This document shows positions 1 through 8,070 of a DNA stretch of 12,226 nucleotides, in pieces (positions within the stretch are counted from its first letter, which is position 1; each line of letters opens with the position of its first letter). The position numbers and the translations under genes are program-made. Below the pieces are notes generated by a model. That model saw only the letters and a program-made list of their open reading frames with translations. It was not told the DNA's origin and did no database searches. This DNA comes from Opitutia bacterium UBA3151 (lineage in GTDB: Bacteria; Verrucomicrobiota; Verrucomicrobiia; Opitutales; Seribacteraceae), in assembly GCA_002364975.1 (NCBI GenBank), contig DEYT01000036.1:36885-49110 (forward strand). The letters run 5' to 3'.

Positions 1-999
1 ACCAATCAATCGAATTACTTAGGTCTACAGGGATATCCTGCGGGAACTTCAGGTAATGAGGGAAAAAATGCCCCTTTTATCGATCAACCTATTTCCTCTA
101 CCAATCCAGAGTATAACGCTACCGGATTTACCGATGGTGCCCATAGAATGCTAATTGCGGATTACGATTTTGTTGAACCCGGAATCTACGCCGAGGATGC
201 TAATGCCTATTTCGATGTGGATGATAACTATCCGGATCTTGATGGAGATGGTATCGGAGAAGGTCATGCCTTTGTTAGAGTGAATTCAAGAGATTTGATG
301 AATGATTGTTCAGAAGGGGCTGGGAAGATTCACATTTACAGCTTTTTCGAGAAGAATTCATACACTATGAATGACTGGCAGGAGCTGTTGGCCAGCAATT
401 CTTATGGTTTTCCAACTGAGTTATTACCTGATTTAAATGGTACTGGATCTCCGGCTAGAATTCCAGATGTGCGGGCAGAAGATAATTCAAGCGAGGGGGG
501 GAGGGGTTCTTTTTATGGTTTCGAGGACAATAAAACAGATTTTACCAATTTTAAAATGACCACTATCACAATCGAATATAGGGTGATGGACGGGTGGGAT
601 AATAAATCTGAAATCAGTACAAGGATGGTATATATCTATGAGAGTAGGCAATTTGGAGATTTTGCATTTTATGCAACACCACTTACAGATGCATCGGGTG
701 CGAAATTTGAACAATTTTATGATAACGGATCCGGTGATCCTTTCTTACGCTCTAATCGAAAAGATTTGGATGGGGATGGAGTCAGTGATTTTTGGGAGAT
801 TGCTCTTGGAACTGATCCAGAAGATTCTTCAGACTTTCCAGTTATGGCAAACGAAGATACTTTTAAAGCTTTGACTCAGGGGGATTTTGCTTCCGATCCA
901 GTTGCAGAATTGAAATCTCGCCTTAGCACTCTGCATGATGCAAGCCAATTAAGTGGAGTTTCTGGCTTGGGTGATTTCAATGCCACGCAAGGGCTATAG
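1..999 (+). CDS. Secreted Ig-like / thrombospondin type-3 repeat protein, C-terminal part
   Basis: The frame is open from base 1 to the TAG at 997-999, so this is the last 332 residues of a longer protein whose start lies outside the window. Two Asp-rich calcium-binding-like stretches are visible. One lies around codons 72-87 and contains DLDGDG. The other lies around codons 256-273, reads DLDGDGVSDFWEIALGTDP, and is typical of thrombospondin type-3 or EF-hand-like repeats. Between them, around codons 188-215, a beta-rich stretch with ITIEYRVMDGWDN resembles the last strands of bacterial Ig-like (DUF5011/HYR-type) domains. The protein is acidic and rich in Asn, Gly and Ser, as expected for an exported protein. 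There is no C-terminal PEP-CTERM or LPXTG-type anchor. Such proteins are common on the surface of PVC bacteria. The role (adhesion, or a module attached to an upstream enzyme) cannot be told from this fragment. Confidence 0.8.
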   Translation, partial: TNQSNYLGLQGYPAGTSGNEGKNAPFIDQPISSTNPEYNATGFTDGAHRMLIADYDFVEPGIYAEDANAYFDVDDNYPDLDGDGIGEGHAFVRVNSRDLMNDCSEGAGKIHIYSFFEKNSYTMNDWQELLASNSYGFPTELLPDLNGTGSPARIPDVRAEDNSSEGGRGSFYGFEDNKTDFTNFKMTTITIEYRVMDGWDNKSEISTRMVYIYESRQFGDFAFYATPLTDASGAKFEQFYDNGSGDPFLRSNRKDLDGDGVSDFWEIALGTDPEDSSDFPVMANEDTFKALTQGDFASDPVAELKSRLSTLHDASQLSGVSGLGDFNATQGL

Positions 1000-1010
1000 C
1001 CCATATTTTT
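991..1010 (+). terminator. Possible weak intrinsic terminator
   Basis: A perfect 12-base palindrome at 991-1002 overlaps the stop codon of the secreted-protein gene. It can fold as GGGC-TATA-GCCC and is followed after AT by five T's at 1006-1010. The stem is only four base pairs, so this is a weak candidate placed where a terminator is expected, just before the tRNA gene. Confidence 0.3.
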
Positions 1011-1034
1011 ATTGTTAGCTGCACCCAATTTTTA

Positions 1035-1109
1035 GCCCCCATAGTTTAACGGATAAAACACTGGTTTCCTAAACCGTAGATCGAGGTTCGATTCCTCGTG
1101 GGGGCGCCA
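1035..1109 (+). tRNA. tRNA-Arg (anticodon CCT)
   Basis: A full cloverleaf can be drawn. The acceptor stem is GCCCCCA (1035-1041) with TGGGGGC (1099-1105). The D stem is GTTT/AAAC around an 8-base loop (1044-1059). The anticodon loop TTCCTAA (1066-1072) carries CCT at 1068-1070. The variable loop has four bases. The T arm is CGAGG-TTCGATT-CCTCG. The discriminator is G1106, and the CCA tail is encoded at 1107-1109. CCT reads the arginine codon AGG. The first pair of the anticodon stem is a C-T mismatch (1061/1077), and the D stem is unusually AT-rich. All other stems are intact, so the gene is probably functional. Confidence 0.95.
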
Positions 1110-1197
1110 TTTAGCATAAACACCTGTTGATCTTATCATCTGGAAATAAGCAGGTTGCTTGAAAATTTAGATTAAGCTATCGATTGAAATTAAATGG

Positions 1198-2100
1198 ATG
1201 GATAAAACAATATTATATTATCGGTTCTTCCTCCTTTCCTGCTTTTGGGGTTAGGAGCTTTTGCTAGAAAAGTTGGCTGGTTTAGAGCTGAAGCAGATGC
1301 TTCAATAAGTATGATAACAATCCGAGTATTATACCCATGTTTTTTTCTCTATCATATCCCTGGTGCTCAAACTATAGTCCTTGATTTCAGAAGTATTTTG
1401 ACACCTCTTTATGGATTTTTTTCCATCTTAATCGGGTTTATTTTATCATGGGCAGTATCTCATATTTTCAAAATGGAAACGCATACAGCTAAATCTTTTC
1501 GTTTTAGTTCTGGTATTTTTAACTATGGATTTATTGCAATACCAGTCGGTGAGGCACTTTTTGGGACAGAAATTGTAGTTCGAATTATACTTTTTAATCT
1601 TGGGGTTGAAGTTGCAATTTGGACTATAGGAATCGTAGTTCTGACTTCCAATAAGCTTAGCGTATCAGGAATGCTTAATCCTCCCTCCGTTCCTGTTCTC
1701 ATTGCTTTATTTGTTGAAGTATTGGGAGGGAAAGAGCTTTTACCCTCTTTCGTCTGGGAAGTGGTTATGCAGGTTGGGCGTTGTTCAATTCCAATTGGTT
1801 TAATCTTAATTGGGGGTATCTTTTACATTTAAAATGGAAGGTGCTTCAATACCGGTTAGAAACTTTATGTTTCCTTCAATTGTACTCCCTTTTTTGTACC
1901 TATTTCCATTACCGGGTGGAATGGAATGGATGAAGTCTGTACTAATAACACAGGTTGCGATGCCTGCTGGAATATTTGCAATTGTAATTGTGGGGAATTA
2001 TGAGGGCGATAAAGAGACTGCAATGAGATCAATCCTAGTAACCATGATTGCCAGTATCATAACACTGCCTCTATGGTTAATGATTGGAGTAAGTCTTTAA
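1198..2100 (+). pseudogene. AEC (auxin efflux carrier) family permease, broken by two frameshifts
   Basis: The translation in pieces matches the AEC membrane transporter family (PF03547, about 300 residues, ten predicted helices). The N-terminal helix reads VLPPFLLLGLGAFARKVGWF, and the C-terminal part has the family-like QVAMPAGIFAI, a Gly-Asp loop and ITLPLWLMIG. The body (1206-1833) is in one frame, while the last third (about 1816-2100) is in the +1 frame. The switch falls at a five-G run (1812-1816). Removing one G gives IPIGLILIGVSFTFKMEG, as the family expects. At the 5' end the body frame is closed by a TAA at 1203-1205 and has no ATG before the first helix. The ATG at 1198 (MDKTIL) lies in a different frame, so a second shift is needed near 1206-1222. 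The two shifts cancel: ATG 1198 to TAA 2098 is exactly 301 codons. This is either a decaying gene or assembly error. The substrate is unknown (organic acids or amino acids in characterised relatives). Confidence 0.8.
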
Positions 2101-2562
2101 CTAATCACTTCCGTCTTCGTAGTTTGATTTGGATTCCAAAGTTTCAAAAATATTGGTAACCGAACGACGGAGTTTGTTGTATTCTTCAGCGTATATCAAG
2201 GATACGAGGTAGTGCTTGAATTCTTTTCGATCACGAATAATTTTCAAATCTAATTCTTCCATCTCCTGAGCGAACTTGATATGCATTTTGTCAATATCAT
2301 TGTCAAATTTTTTGTATTCTTTTTCAAGGTGCTGCTTAGCACGGGAAATGGCACCAATAAGATTTCGAGAGTCTCTACAGTCTTTGGATGTTAATTGATG
2401 AAATGCAATAATTCCTGAACCCAAAGCTGCACCAAATGCAGTCAGTTCAAACTCGCTCTTTTGGCTTTCTTTGGTGGCCCAGCCTTCGATTGCTTTTATT
2501 AGACGCGTAATGGAGGCACGGGCTTCTTCCGAATCAGAAATTTGAAGATCATCATCATCCAT
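2101..2562 (-). CDS. Hypothetical acidic, helical, coiled-coil protein (153 aa)
   Basis: I do not recognise a family. The protein starts with an acidic patch (MDDDDLQISDSEEA). It has one short hydrophobic stretch at about residues 42-56 (AFGAALGSGIIAF), then a charged, nearly proline-free helical region at about 64-145 (for example KQHLEKEYKKFDNDIDK) that looks like a coiled coil, and ends with another acidic tail. There is no signal peptide, and the hydrophobic stretch looks too short and weak for a firm membrane helix. The start is the ATG at 2562-2560, with no Shine-Dalgarno motif ahead of it. It lies 98 bases downstream of the alanine/sodium symporter gene on the same strand and could be co-transcribed. 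Its stop directly abuts the stop of the convergent AEC gene. That the ORF is real rests on length, coherent composition and fit between neighbours. Confidence 0.65.
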   Translation of the reverse strand: MDDDDLQISDSEEARASITRLIKAIEGWATKESQKSEFELTAFGAALGSGIIAFHQLTSKDCRDSRNLIGAISRAKQHLEKEYKKFDNDIDKMHIKFAQEMEELDLKIIRDRKEFKHYLVSLIYAEEYNKLRRSVTNIFETLESKSNYEDGSD

Positions 2563-2660
2563 GACATATTAGGTTAAAAATAGAGAGATATTAGTTTTAA
2601 TTAGTTTTACAATGAACGACCCCAAATACCTTTGTCAAATCGAATTGATCATTGTCTGTA

Positions 2661-4448
2661 TCAAATTTGCAAACTTTTTGACTTACAGTATTCGAAAAGG
2701 GATCGTTTTACTTTTCCACTAAGCAGAATCATTCCAAGAATATTTGGGAATGCCATTCCTAGAATCATAAGATCGCTGAAGGTAAGAATATTCTTCGCGG
2801 TAATGATAGAGCCAAGAAAGGTAAAACCCATAAAGAGAATCTTGTAACTTAAGGAAGACTTATCTCCAAACAACCAAACCCAACAACGTTCACCATAGTA
2901 AGACCAAGATATCATGGTTGAAAATGCAAACAAAAATACGGCAACGGATAAAATGTACGGGAACCAAGGAATGACGCTCCCCATAGCCGCTGAAGTCAAG
3001 GCCCCACCTTGGTCATTAATTATGAATTGTTGATTCGCAGGATCAAGATAGGCACCAGTTATAATAATTACCAAAGCGGTCATACTGCAGACCACAATGG
3101 TATCTATAAAGGGCTCGAGCAAAGCAACAATTCCTTCTTCAGCTGGGTGTGAAACTTTTGCCGCAGAGTGAGCAATGGCAGCTGAACCAATACCTGCTTC
3201 ATTGGAAAAAACAGCTCTTTTTACTCCGATTATTAGGATCCCTAAAAAGCCACCAATGCCAGCATCAAGAGTGAAAGCACTTTTGAAAATTAAAGCGACA
3301 GCTGCTGGGATGTCAGAGAAATGAAAAAGTAAAATAGTTACACAGGCTAAAAGGTAAATTCCGCACATTGCGGGTACCACCCTTGAAGCAACCGATGCAA
3401 TGCTCTTGATGCCCCCAACAATTACTAAACCGACTAAGCAAGTCATAATAAGACCATATACCCAAGGCATTGACCCAAGACTAGGAACCACGGTTTTGAT
3501 CAAATCAAGGGATTGAACTACCTGAAATGCATTGCCGCCCCCAAAGGAAGCACCTACACAAAGAATACAAAATAATCCGGCCAAAAAGCCTCCGAAATGC
3601 TTTAAATTCAAATCTCTCAGACCATCTGAAAGGTAGTGCATAGCACCACCCATAATCTTACCATCTTTTCTAATCTTACGATATTTCTGTCCCAGCAAGC
3701 ATTCGGTGAATTTGGAAGACATTCCCAAAAAACCAACCAATATCATCCAAAAAGTAGCACCTGGGCCACCAGTTCCGATCGCGATCGCTACTCCTGCAAT
3801 ATTTCCCAAACCAACTGTTGCAGATAATGCAGTTGTCAAAGCTTGAAAATGAGTAACTTCACCCTTGGCTCTATTCGATGGATTATCATGTTTTCCACAT
3901 ACTAGCTCAATGGCATGACGAAAGAGGCGCAGGTTTATGAATCTCATTTTTAAGGTAAAAAATAAGGCTCCTGCTAACAACCATGCGACCACGAGGGGAA
4001 AAGATTGAAGGTCAAAGGTTTCTCCCACAGTTTTTATCTTTCGCGGCAGAATAAAAGATGCCACTAATTCATCCCTAGATGAGTAAGGCAATTCGATTAA
4101 GAGATTGTCCGTCTTTTGGTATCTTTGAGCTATAAATTCTATCGATTGAATTGATAATTTACTTTTACTCTTGGCTACAACTGGTGAGTACAAACCTCGA
4201 ATGTAATTCTTACCAGTTAAATTTTTGAGATTCTCACTAGAAAATTCGAAGACGGGAGATATGTTAATTTTATGTTCTGTACCGGGAATTTCCCAAAACA
4301 GAAATGAGACTAATGGCTGGACTGCATATTTTCCAAAAAAAGAATCAATCTGTTTTTGCCAGTCATACGAATCCTCTTCTGCTTGGGCAGAGAATGAGAG
4401 AAGGAATGGTAGAATGATCGCAATGAGGGGAAACAATCTTGAACTCAT
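2661..4448 (-). CDS. Alanine/glycine:cation symporter (AgcS family), long form with extracytoplasmic insertion
   Basis: This is a sodium-coupled amino-acid importer of the inner membrane, with alanine or glycine the usual substrate of the family (PF01235). The core begins near residue 150 with PLVVAWLLAGALFFTLKMRF. It carries the conserved ALSATVGLGNIAGVAIAI (about 207-224) and GGPGATFWMILVGFLG (about 227-242), then FSNEAGIGSAAIAHSAA further on. At 595 residues it is longer than the usual 450-500. Residues 1-23 look like a signal peptide ending AQA. Residues 37-55 form a hydrophobic segment like the first helix of long relatives. Roughly residues 57-149 form a hydrophilic stretch inserted before the next helix, probably outside the membrane. 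The ATG at 4448 is favoured because the signal peptide begins there. The gene diverges from the LptF/G gene across a 99-base spacer that must hold both promoters. The family call is firm; the substrate is inferred. Confidence 0.93.
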   Translation of the reverse strand: MSSRLFPLIAIILPFLLSFSAQAEEDSYDWQKQIDSFFGKYAVQPLVSFLFWEIPGTEHKINISPVFEFSSENLKNLTGKNYIRGLYSPVVAKSKSKLSIQSIEFIAQRYQKTDNLLIELPYSSRDELVASFILPRKIKTVGETFDLQSFPLVVAWLLAGALFFTLKMRFINLRLFRHAIELVCGKHDNPSNRAKGEVTHFQALTTALSATVGLGNIAGVAIAIGTGGPGATFWMILVGFLGMSSKFTECLLGQKYRKIRKDGKIMGGAMHYLSDGLRDLNLKHFGGFLAGLFCILCVGASFGGGNAFQVVQSLDLIKTVVPSLGSMPWVYGLIMTCLVGLVIVGGIKSIASVASRVVPAMCGIYLLACVTILLFHFSDIPAAVALIFKSAFTLDAGIGGFLGILIIGVKRAVFSNEAGIGSAAIAHSAAKVSHPAEEGIVALLEPFIDTIVVCSMTALVIIITGAYLDPANQQFIINDQGGALTSAAMGSVIPWFPYILSVAVFLFAFSTMISWSYYGERCWVWLFGDKSSLSYKILFMGFTFLGSIITAKNILTFSDLMILGMAFPNILGMILLSGKVKRSLFEYCKSKSLQI

Positions 4449-4547
4449 ATTTAGATTAGTGACAAATTTGAAATAAAATTAGATTGTGAATTCATTTTAA
4501 GGAGTGCAAGGGTTAAGATATATAAATGTAATAGCTAAAATTAATAA

Positions 4548-5717
4548 ATGGGTATTCTTGAAAAATATATACTGGTACAATGGGGAAAATGGTTTGGTCT
4601 ATCCTCTTTTTTCCTCTTAATGATTCTTTTGCTTCAGTTGATAAGCGAAAGCTATAACCAGTTCTCATCCGATGATTTTAGTACAATCTTTTCTTGGCTC
4701 TCTCTTCGTTGCCTGGCTTTTATTCCTTGGATTTTGCCAATTGCGTGTTTCTCTGCGACCTTGTTAACCGTATCTTTCCTTATAATCAAAGGAGAAATGA
4801 CTGGAATACTTTCTTGTTCTTTTTCTGTGATCTATTGCTTTCGATCAATTTTTATATTTGGCTTTTTGATATCCATTGTAGCTTGGCTCTCGATTATTTA
4901 TTATCATGATTTGAAGCAAAGGCTAGCATTTGAAACTACTGAACTTTCTCAGGAATCGCATTTTCAAATGAAAATAGATACAAAGCGATTATGGTATTTT
5001 TCCAGATTTGATCTGGATAGAGAAAGAGGGGAAAATGTACATTTATATGCTTATGATTCGCAAGGAAATGATAGCTATAGAGTTAGGGCCAAAAAAGCAC
5101 ACTGGGATGCCCGAAATCATTGGGTTTTCGAGAATGGACAATTCATGGGCTTTGTATCGAATGAGGGCCTTCCCATTATGGATTCGAATTCCAAACAGAT
5201 AGTTTGGGATAAAGATTCCAAAAGGTCTTCCTCTGACTCCGGTAAGATTTCTCCTAGTTTCTACAAAAAATTTGATTCTTTAGTTTTTTCTCCCGGAATG
5301 GATGACCCAGAGGTTCCGATTCTCCTTTCAAAGCGTGCTAATATACTTTCTTTTTTTGAGCTGGTTAAGGTCATAGATACTTATCCGGATTCAAGCTCAG
5401 CACATATTTTTCCATATCGCTATCGCCTATATCAATTGATCTGGAATTCACTCGGGTGCCTGTTATCAATATTTTGCGGTTTGATGCTTGTAATCAGTAA
5501 TAAAAATCAAAAGTTAGGCCAAATTATAGGAATGAGTACGGTTGGTATTTTACTATTTTACGGATTCCGAACGGTCTTTGATTCTCTTGGAGAAAATGGA
5601 ATCTTGTCCGCAAGTTTTTGTGCAGGACTTCCCTATCTTGGGATCCTTTTAATTTCTATCTTTTACTACCATTTTTCAAATTCTAAGGATTCTACTTGGT
5701 CTGCCGGAAAAGCTTAG
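4548..5717 (+). CDS. LptF/LptG (YjgP/YjgQ) family lipopolysaccharide export permease
   Basis: The protein is an inner-membrane permease half of the LptB2FG transporter, which extracts lipopolysaccharide and passes it to the periplasmic bridge. The 389 residues show the family plan (PF03739). Three helices lie at about 14-34, 55-80 and 98-118. A large periplasmic beta-rich domain spans about 125-265, and three C-terminal helices lie at about 297-316, 322-345 and 355-375. The loop between helices 2 and 3 keeps the conserved acidic residue (IIKGEMTGI, E83). In the periplasmic domain, YRVRAKKAHWD and WVFENGQFMGF fit the jellyroll strands. I cannot tell LptF from LptG, and no partner gene is in the window. 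The start at 4548 gives a full N-terminal helix; no Shine-Dalgarno motif precedes it. The last four bases overlap the 3' end of the convergent pyruvate kinase gene. Confidence 0.88.
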   Translation: MGILEKYILVQWGKWFGLSSFFLLMILLLQLISESYNQFSSDDFSTIFSWLSLRCLAFIPWILPIACFSATLLTVSFLIIKGEMTGILSCSFSVIYCFRSIFIFGFLISIVAWLSIIYYHDLKQRLAFETTELSQESHFQMKIDTKRLWYFSRFDLDRERGENVHLYAYDSQGNDSYRVRAKKAHWDARNHWVFENGQFMGFVSNEGLPIMDSNSKQIVWDKDSKRSSSDSGKISPSFYKKFDSLVFSPGMDDPEVPILLSKRANILSFFELVKVIDTYPDSSSAHIFPYRYRLYQLIWNSLGCLLSIFCGLMLVISNKNQKLGQIIGMSTVGILLFYGFRTVFDSLGENGILSASFCAGLPYLGILLISIFYYHFSNSKDSTWSAGKA

Positions 5718-7144
5718 TTTGTTACTTCCCTAATTTGAATACTTTCTACTACTTTATCGTGAGCAAAAACATTTGTGACCGTAATGAGATGATCTCCGTG
5801 ATGAACCCATTCCTCTTCTAGAAGTTTTTTAATCGCCACTTGTATAGTTATTTCTGGATCATTTGAAAAATCGATTAGAAAAGGTTCGATCCCCCATATC
5901 AATCGAAGCCGACGATGAAGTCCATCAACATCAGTAAATGCAAAAAGAGGAGCTCCATTAGGCCGAAGAGCACCCAGCTTAGCCGCGAGATCACCACTCC
6001 GGGTGAAAACGAGTACAGCAGAATTCTCCATTCTCATCGCAAGCATAGCGGCTGAGCGTAACATTTTTGCTTTTGGGCGGAAAAGCTTCAATTCTTCAGT
6101 CAACCCTGGTTGAATTTCTTCTTCTAAGCGGGAAGAAATCCGATTAAGCATTTGTACGCATTCAATCGGATATTTACCGGTGGTGGTTTCTCCACTTAAC
6201 ATTATGCAGTCAGCACCCTCATTGACAGCATTCGCAACATCACTGACTTCAGCACGAGTCGGTACTGGAGATTCAATCATCGACTCAAGCATATGAGTTG
6301 CAATGATCACTGGTTTACCACCTGCGAGGCAGGACCCAACTGTTTTTCTTTGAATAATGGGTAAATCTTCAAATGCACACTCAATTCCAAGATCTCCACG
6401 AGCAACCATTAAGGCATCGGAAGCTTTGATGATCTCCTCAATATTTTGAACGCCTTTTTGATCTTCGATCTTGGCTATGATTTGAGCGTCAGAACCGTTT
6501 TCGCGAAGGAAACTACGAAATAAGTCTATGGAGTCCGCATCTCGTGTAAAAGACAGGGCAAAGTAATCGTGCGTGCTTTCGATTCCTACTAAAGAATCTT
6601 TTCTATCTTTTCCAGTTAGGGAAGGAAGTCCAGTTTCTATACCTGGTAAATTCACATGCCTGCGGCTTTTTAGAGTCGCGTCTTGTTTAACTTGGCAACG
6701 TATTTTTTCGGGAGAGGAATCAAGAACTAAAAGTGGAATCAAGCCGTTGTCTAGTAATATGGTGTTTCCAGATTTGATATGTTCGGGTAACCTGTCATAA
6801 TTAACTTCTATCTGCCAAATTTCTCCAGTAATGGGAGGGCTTGGTTGAGCTTCAAAAATAAGATCTAGCAAATCATCTTCTTTTAAATTTACTTCGTTAT
6901 GGAGATAACCTGTACGAATCTCAGGGCCTTTTACATCCATCATGATCGCGGGTTCCCGATTGAGTTCGGTACCAACATCTCGAATTCTCTGGCTTATTGT
7001 CTTTACCCAATCGTGATCTGCGTGTGCCATGTTGATTCGAAATACATCAACATGAGATTCAATAAGCTTTTTAAGCATTTCTCTGGACTCGGTTGCAGGA
7101 CCGATGGTTGCAATAACCTTAGTGTGACGAGGTAAACTTCTCAT
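5714..7144 (-). CDS. pyk: Pyruvate kinase
   Basis: This enzyme transfers phosphate from phosphoenolpyruvate to ADP, the last step of glycolysis, in the cytoplasm. At 476 residues it is full length. Visible motifs are KVIATIGPATES near the start; RINMAH at 36-41; MMDVKGPEIRTG at 68-79; the active-site signature IIAKIEDQ with the catalytic Lys at 225 and metal-binding Glu at 227; MVARGDLGIE at 246-255; and ATHMLESM at 282-289, where T283 is the active-site Thr. GADCIMLSGETTTGKYP follows. The usual RLNFSHG is RINMAHA here, and the usual DTKGPE is DVKGPE. The Ser that helps hold K+ in classical enzymes is therefore Ala40, while the Glu linked to K+ dependence (E75) is kept. The ATG at 7144-7142 overlaps the stop of the upstream metallo-beta-lactamase gene as ATGA, suggesting coupled translation. 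Confidence 0.97.
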   Translation of the reverse strand: MRSLPRHTKVIATIGPATESREMLKKLIESHVDVFRINMAHADHDWVKTISQRIRDVGTELNREPAIMMDVKGPEIRTGYLHNEVNLKEDDLLDLIFEAQPSPPITGEIWQIEVNYDRLPEHIKSGNTILLDNGLIPLLVLDSSPEKIRCQVKQDATLKSRRHVNLPGIETGLPSLTGKDRKDSLVGIESTHDYFALSFTRDADSIDLFRSFLRENGSDAQIIAKIEDQKGVQNIEEIIKASDALMVARGDLGIECAFEDLPIIQRKTVGSCLAGGKPVIIATHMLESMIESPVPTRAEVSDVANAVNEGADCIMLSGETTTGKYPIECVQMLNRISSRLEEEIQPGLTEELKLFRPKAKMLRSAAMLAMRMENSAVLVFTRSGDLAAKLGALRPNGAPLFAFTDVDGLHRRLRLIWGIEPFLIDFSNDPEITIQVAIKKLLEEEWVHHGDHLITVTNVFAHDKVVESIQIREVTN

Positions 7145-7935
7145 ATCGGGATAGATGCTGAGTTAATGGGATCTACAATAAAGGTATCAAATCGATTGCC
7201 TTGCCCGGGCAATTTTCCAAATTGTGCTCGGACGGTCTCTACATCATTACAATCCTTGCTCAGATGCATCAGAAAAACTTTATCCCAATTGGAATCTGTA
7301 AAAGATTCGAGTAATTCGTAGGTTTTTTGATTGGATAAGTGACCATGCCGCCCTCTAATTCTTTGCTTTAAGCTCCAGGGTCGTTTCGTGTCTTCATCCA
7401 ACATTCGCTGACAATAATTGGACTCAATAACTAAAATTTTTGCTTCTTTGATTCTTTCCCGAACCAAGGAGGGAACAAAGCCCAAATCCGTAACCCAAGC
7501 CAAACTATAATACGGATTAAAAAGGTCATCACCACCCCATTCAAAGAAAAAACCAACGGGGTCATATGCATCGTGGGGGACGCTGAATGGATGAATTTTC
7601 AGATTTCTGAAAACAAATTTTGTACCGGTCTCAAAAACTTTCCAGTTTGGTCTACGCGATAAATTTGGTTGTATGGCATTGATTGTATCTTTGTTAGCAT
7701 AAATGGGCAGGTTTGCGTACTTCGAAAGACCTTTGATTCCAATACTATGATCATTGTGTTCATGGGTTAAGAAAACCGCATCAATTTTTTCAATTTCAAT
7801 TTCTTCTTTTTTTAGAAGAGTTTGAATCCTTCTACATGATAACCCTGCGTCAATTAAAACAGTGAGTTCCCCTATGCGAAGAATTGCGGAATTGCCAGAG
7901 CTACTAGATCCGAGTATTTTAAAAAAAATGTTCAC
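7141..7935 (-). CDS. Metallo-beta-lactamase fold hydrolase, YycJ/WalJ-like
   Basis: The 264-residue cytoplasmic protein has the binuclear-metal site of the fold. The HxHxDH motif is THEHNDH (H58, H60, D62, H63). Further likely ligands are H121 (VPHDAYD), D150 (WVTDLGF), H199 or a nearby His in RGRHGHLSN, and H224 (FLMHLSKDCND). The N-terminal ILGSSSSGNSAIL matches the YycJ/WalJ subgroup. B. subtilis relatives of that subgroup are linked to DNA repair, and some are called 5'-3' exonucleases. The exact substrate is an inference. The start is GTG (7935-7933), the codon that keeps the first beta strand, MNIFFKILGSSSSGN. Its TGA overlaps the ATG of pyruvate kinase, so the two genes form a small operon although their functions are not obviously related. 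It diverges from the Nudix gene. Confidence 0.88.
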   Translation of the reverse strand: MNIFFKILGSSSSGNSAILRIGELTVLIDAGLSCRRIQTLLKKEEIEIEKIDAVFLTHEHNDHSIGIKGLSKYANLPIYANKDTINAIQPNLSRRPNWKVFETGTKFVFRNLKIHPFSVPHDAYDPVGFFFEWGGDDLFNPYYSLAWVTDLGFVPSLVRERIKEAKILVIESNYCQRMLDEDTKRPWSLKQRIRGRHGHLSNQKTYELLESFTDSNWDKVFLMHLSKDCNDVETVRAQFGKLPGQGNRFDTFIVDPINSASIPI

Positions 7936-8070
7936 CTGTAGATTAAAGTCTGAGGTACACCGCTTTTAAGCCAATCAAAAAAAGCAAAATCTTAAAAAGT
8001 CTTGATGAATTGAAGTCAACTTTCTTTTTTTTTGGAAATTTCCCTCCCTTATTCTTTAAATTTTACTCAT

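Noticed and set aside
2608..2638. Possible minus-strand promoter with a perfect TTGACA (2633-2638) ahead of the acidic coiled-coil gene
   Set aside because: No convincing -10 follows at 16-18 bases; the nearest is CATTGT at 18 bases. The hexamer alone is not enough.
4449..4547. Promoters in the spacer between the divergent AgcS and LptF/G genes
   Set aside because: Promoters must be present here, but the AT-rich sequence offers several weak boxes and no clear pair.
8032..8070. Upstream TTG start for the Nudix gene
   Set aside because: It would add 13 residues without family similarity, directly after a T-run and with no ribosome-binding motif; the ATG at 8071 fits better.
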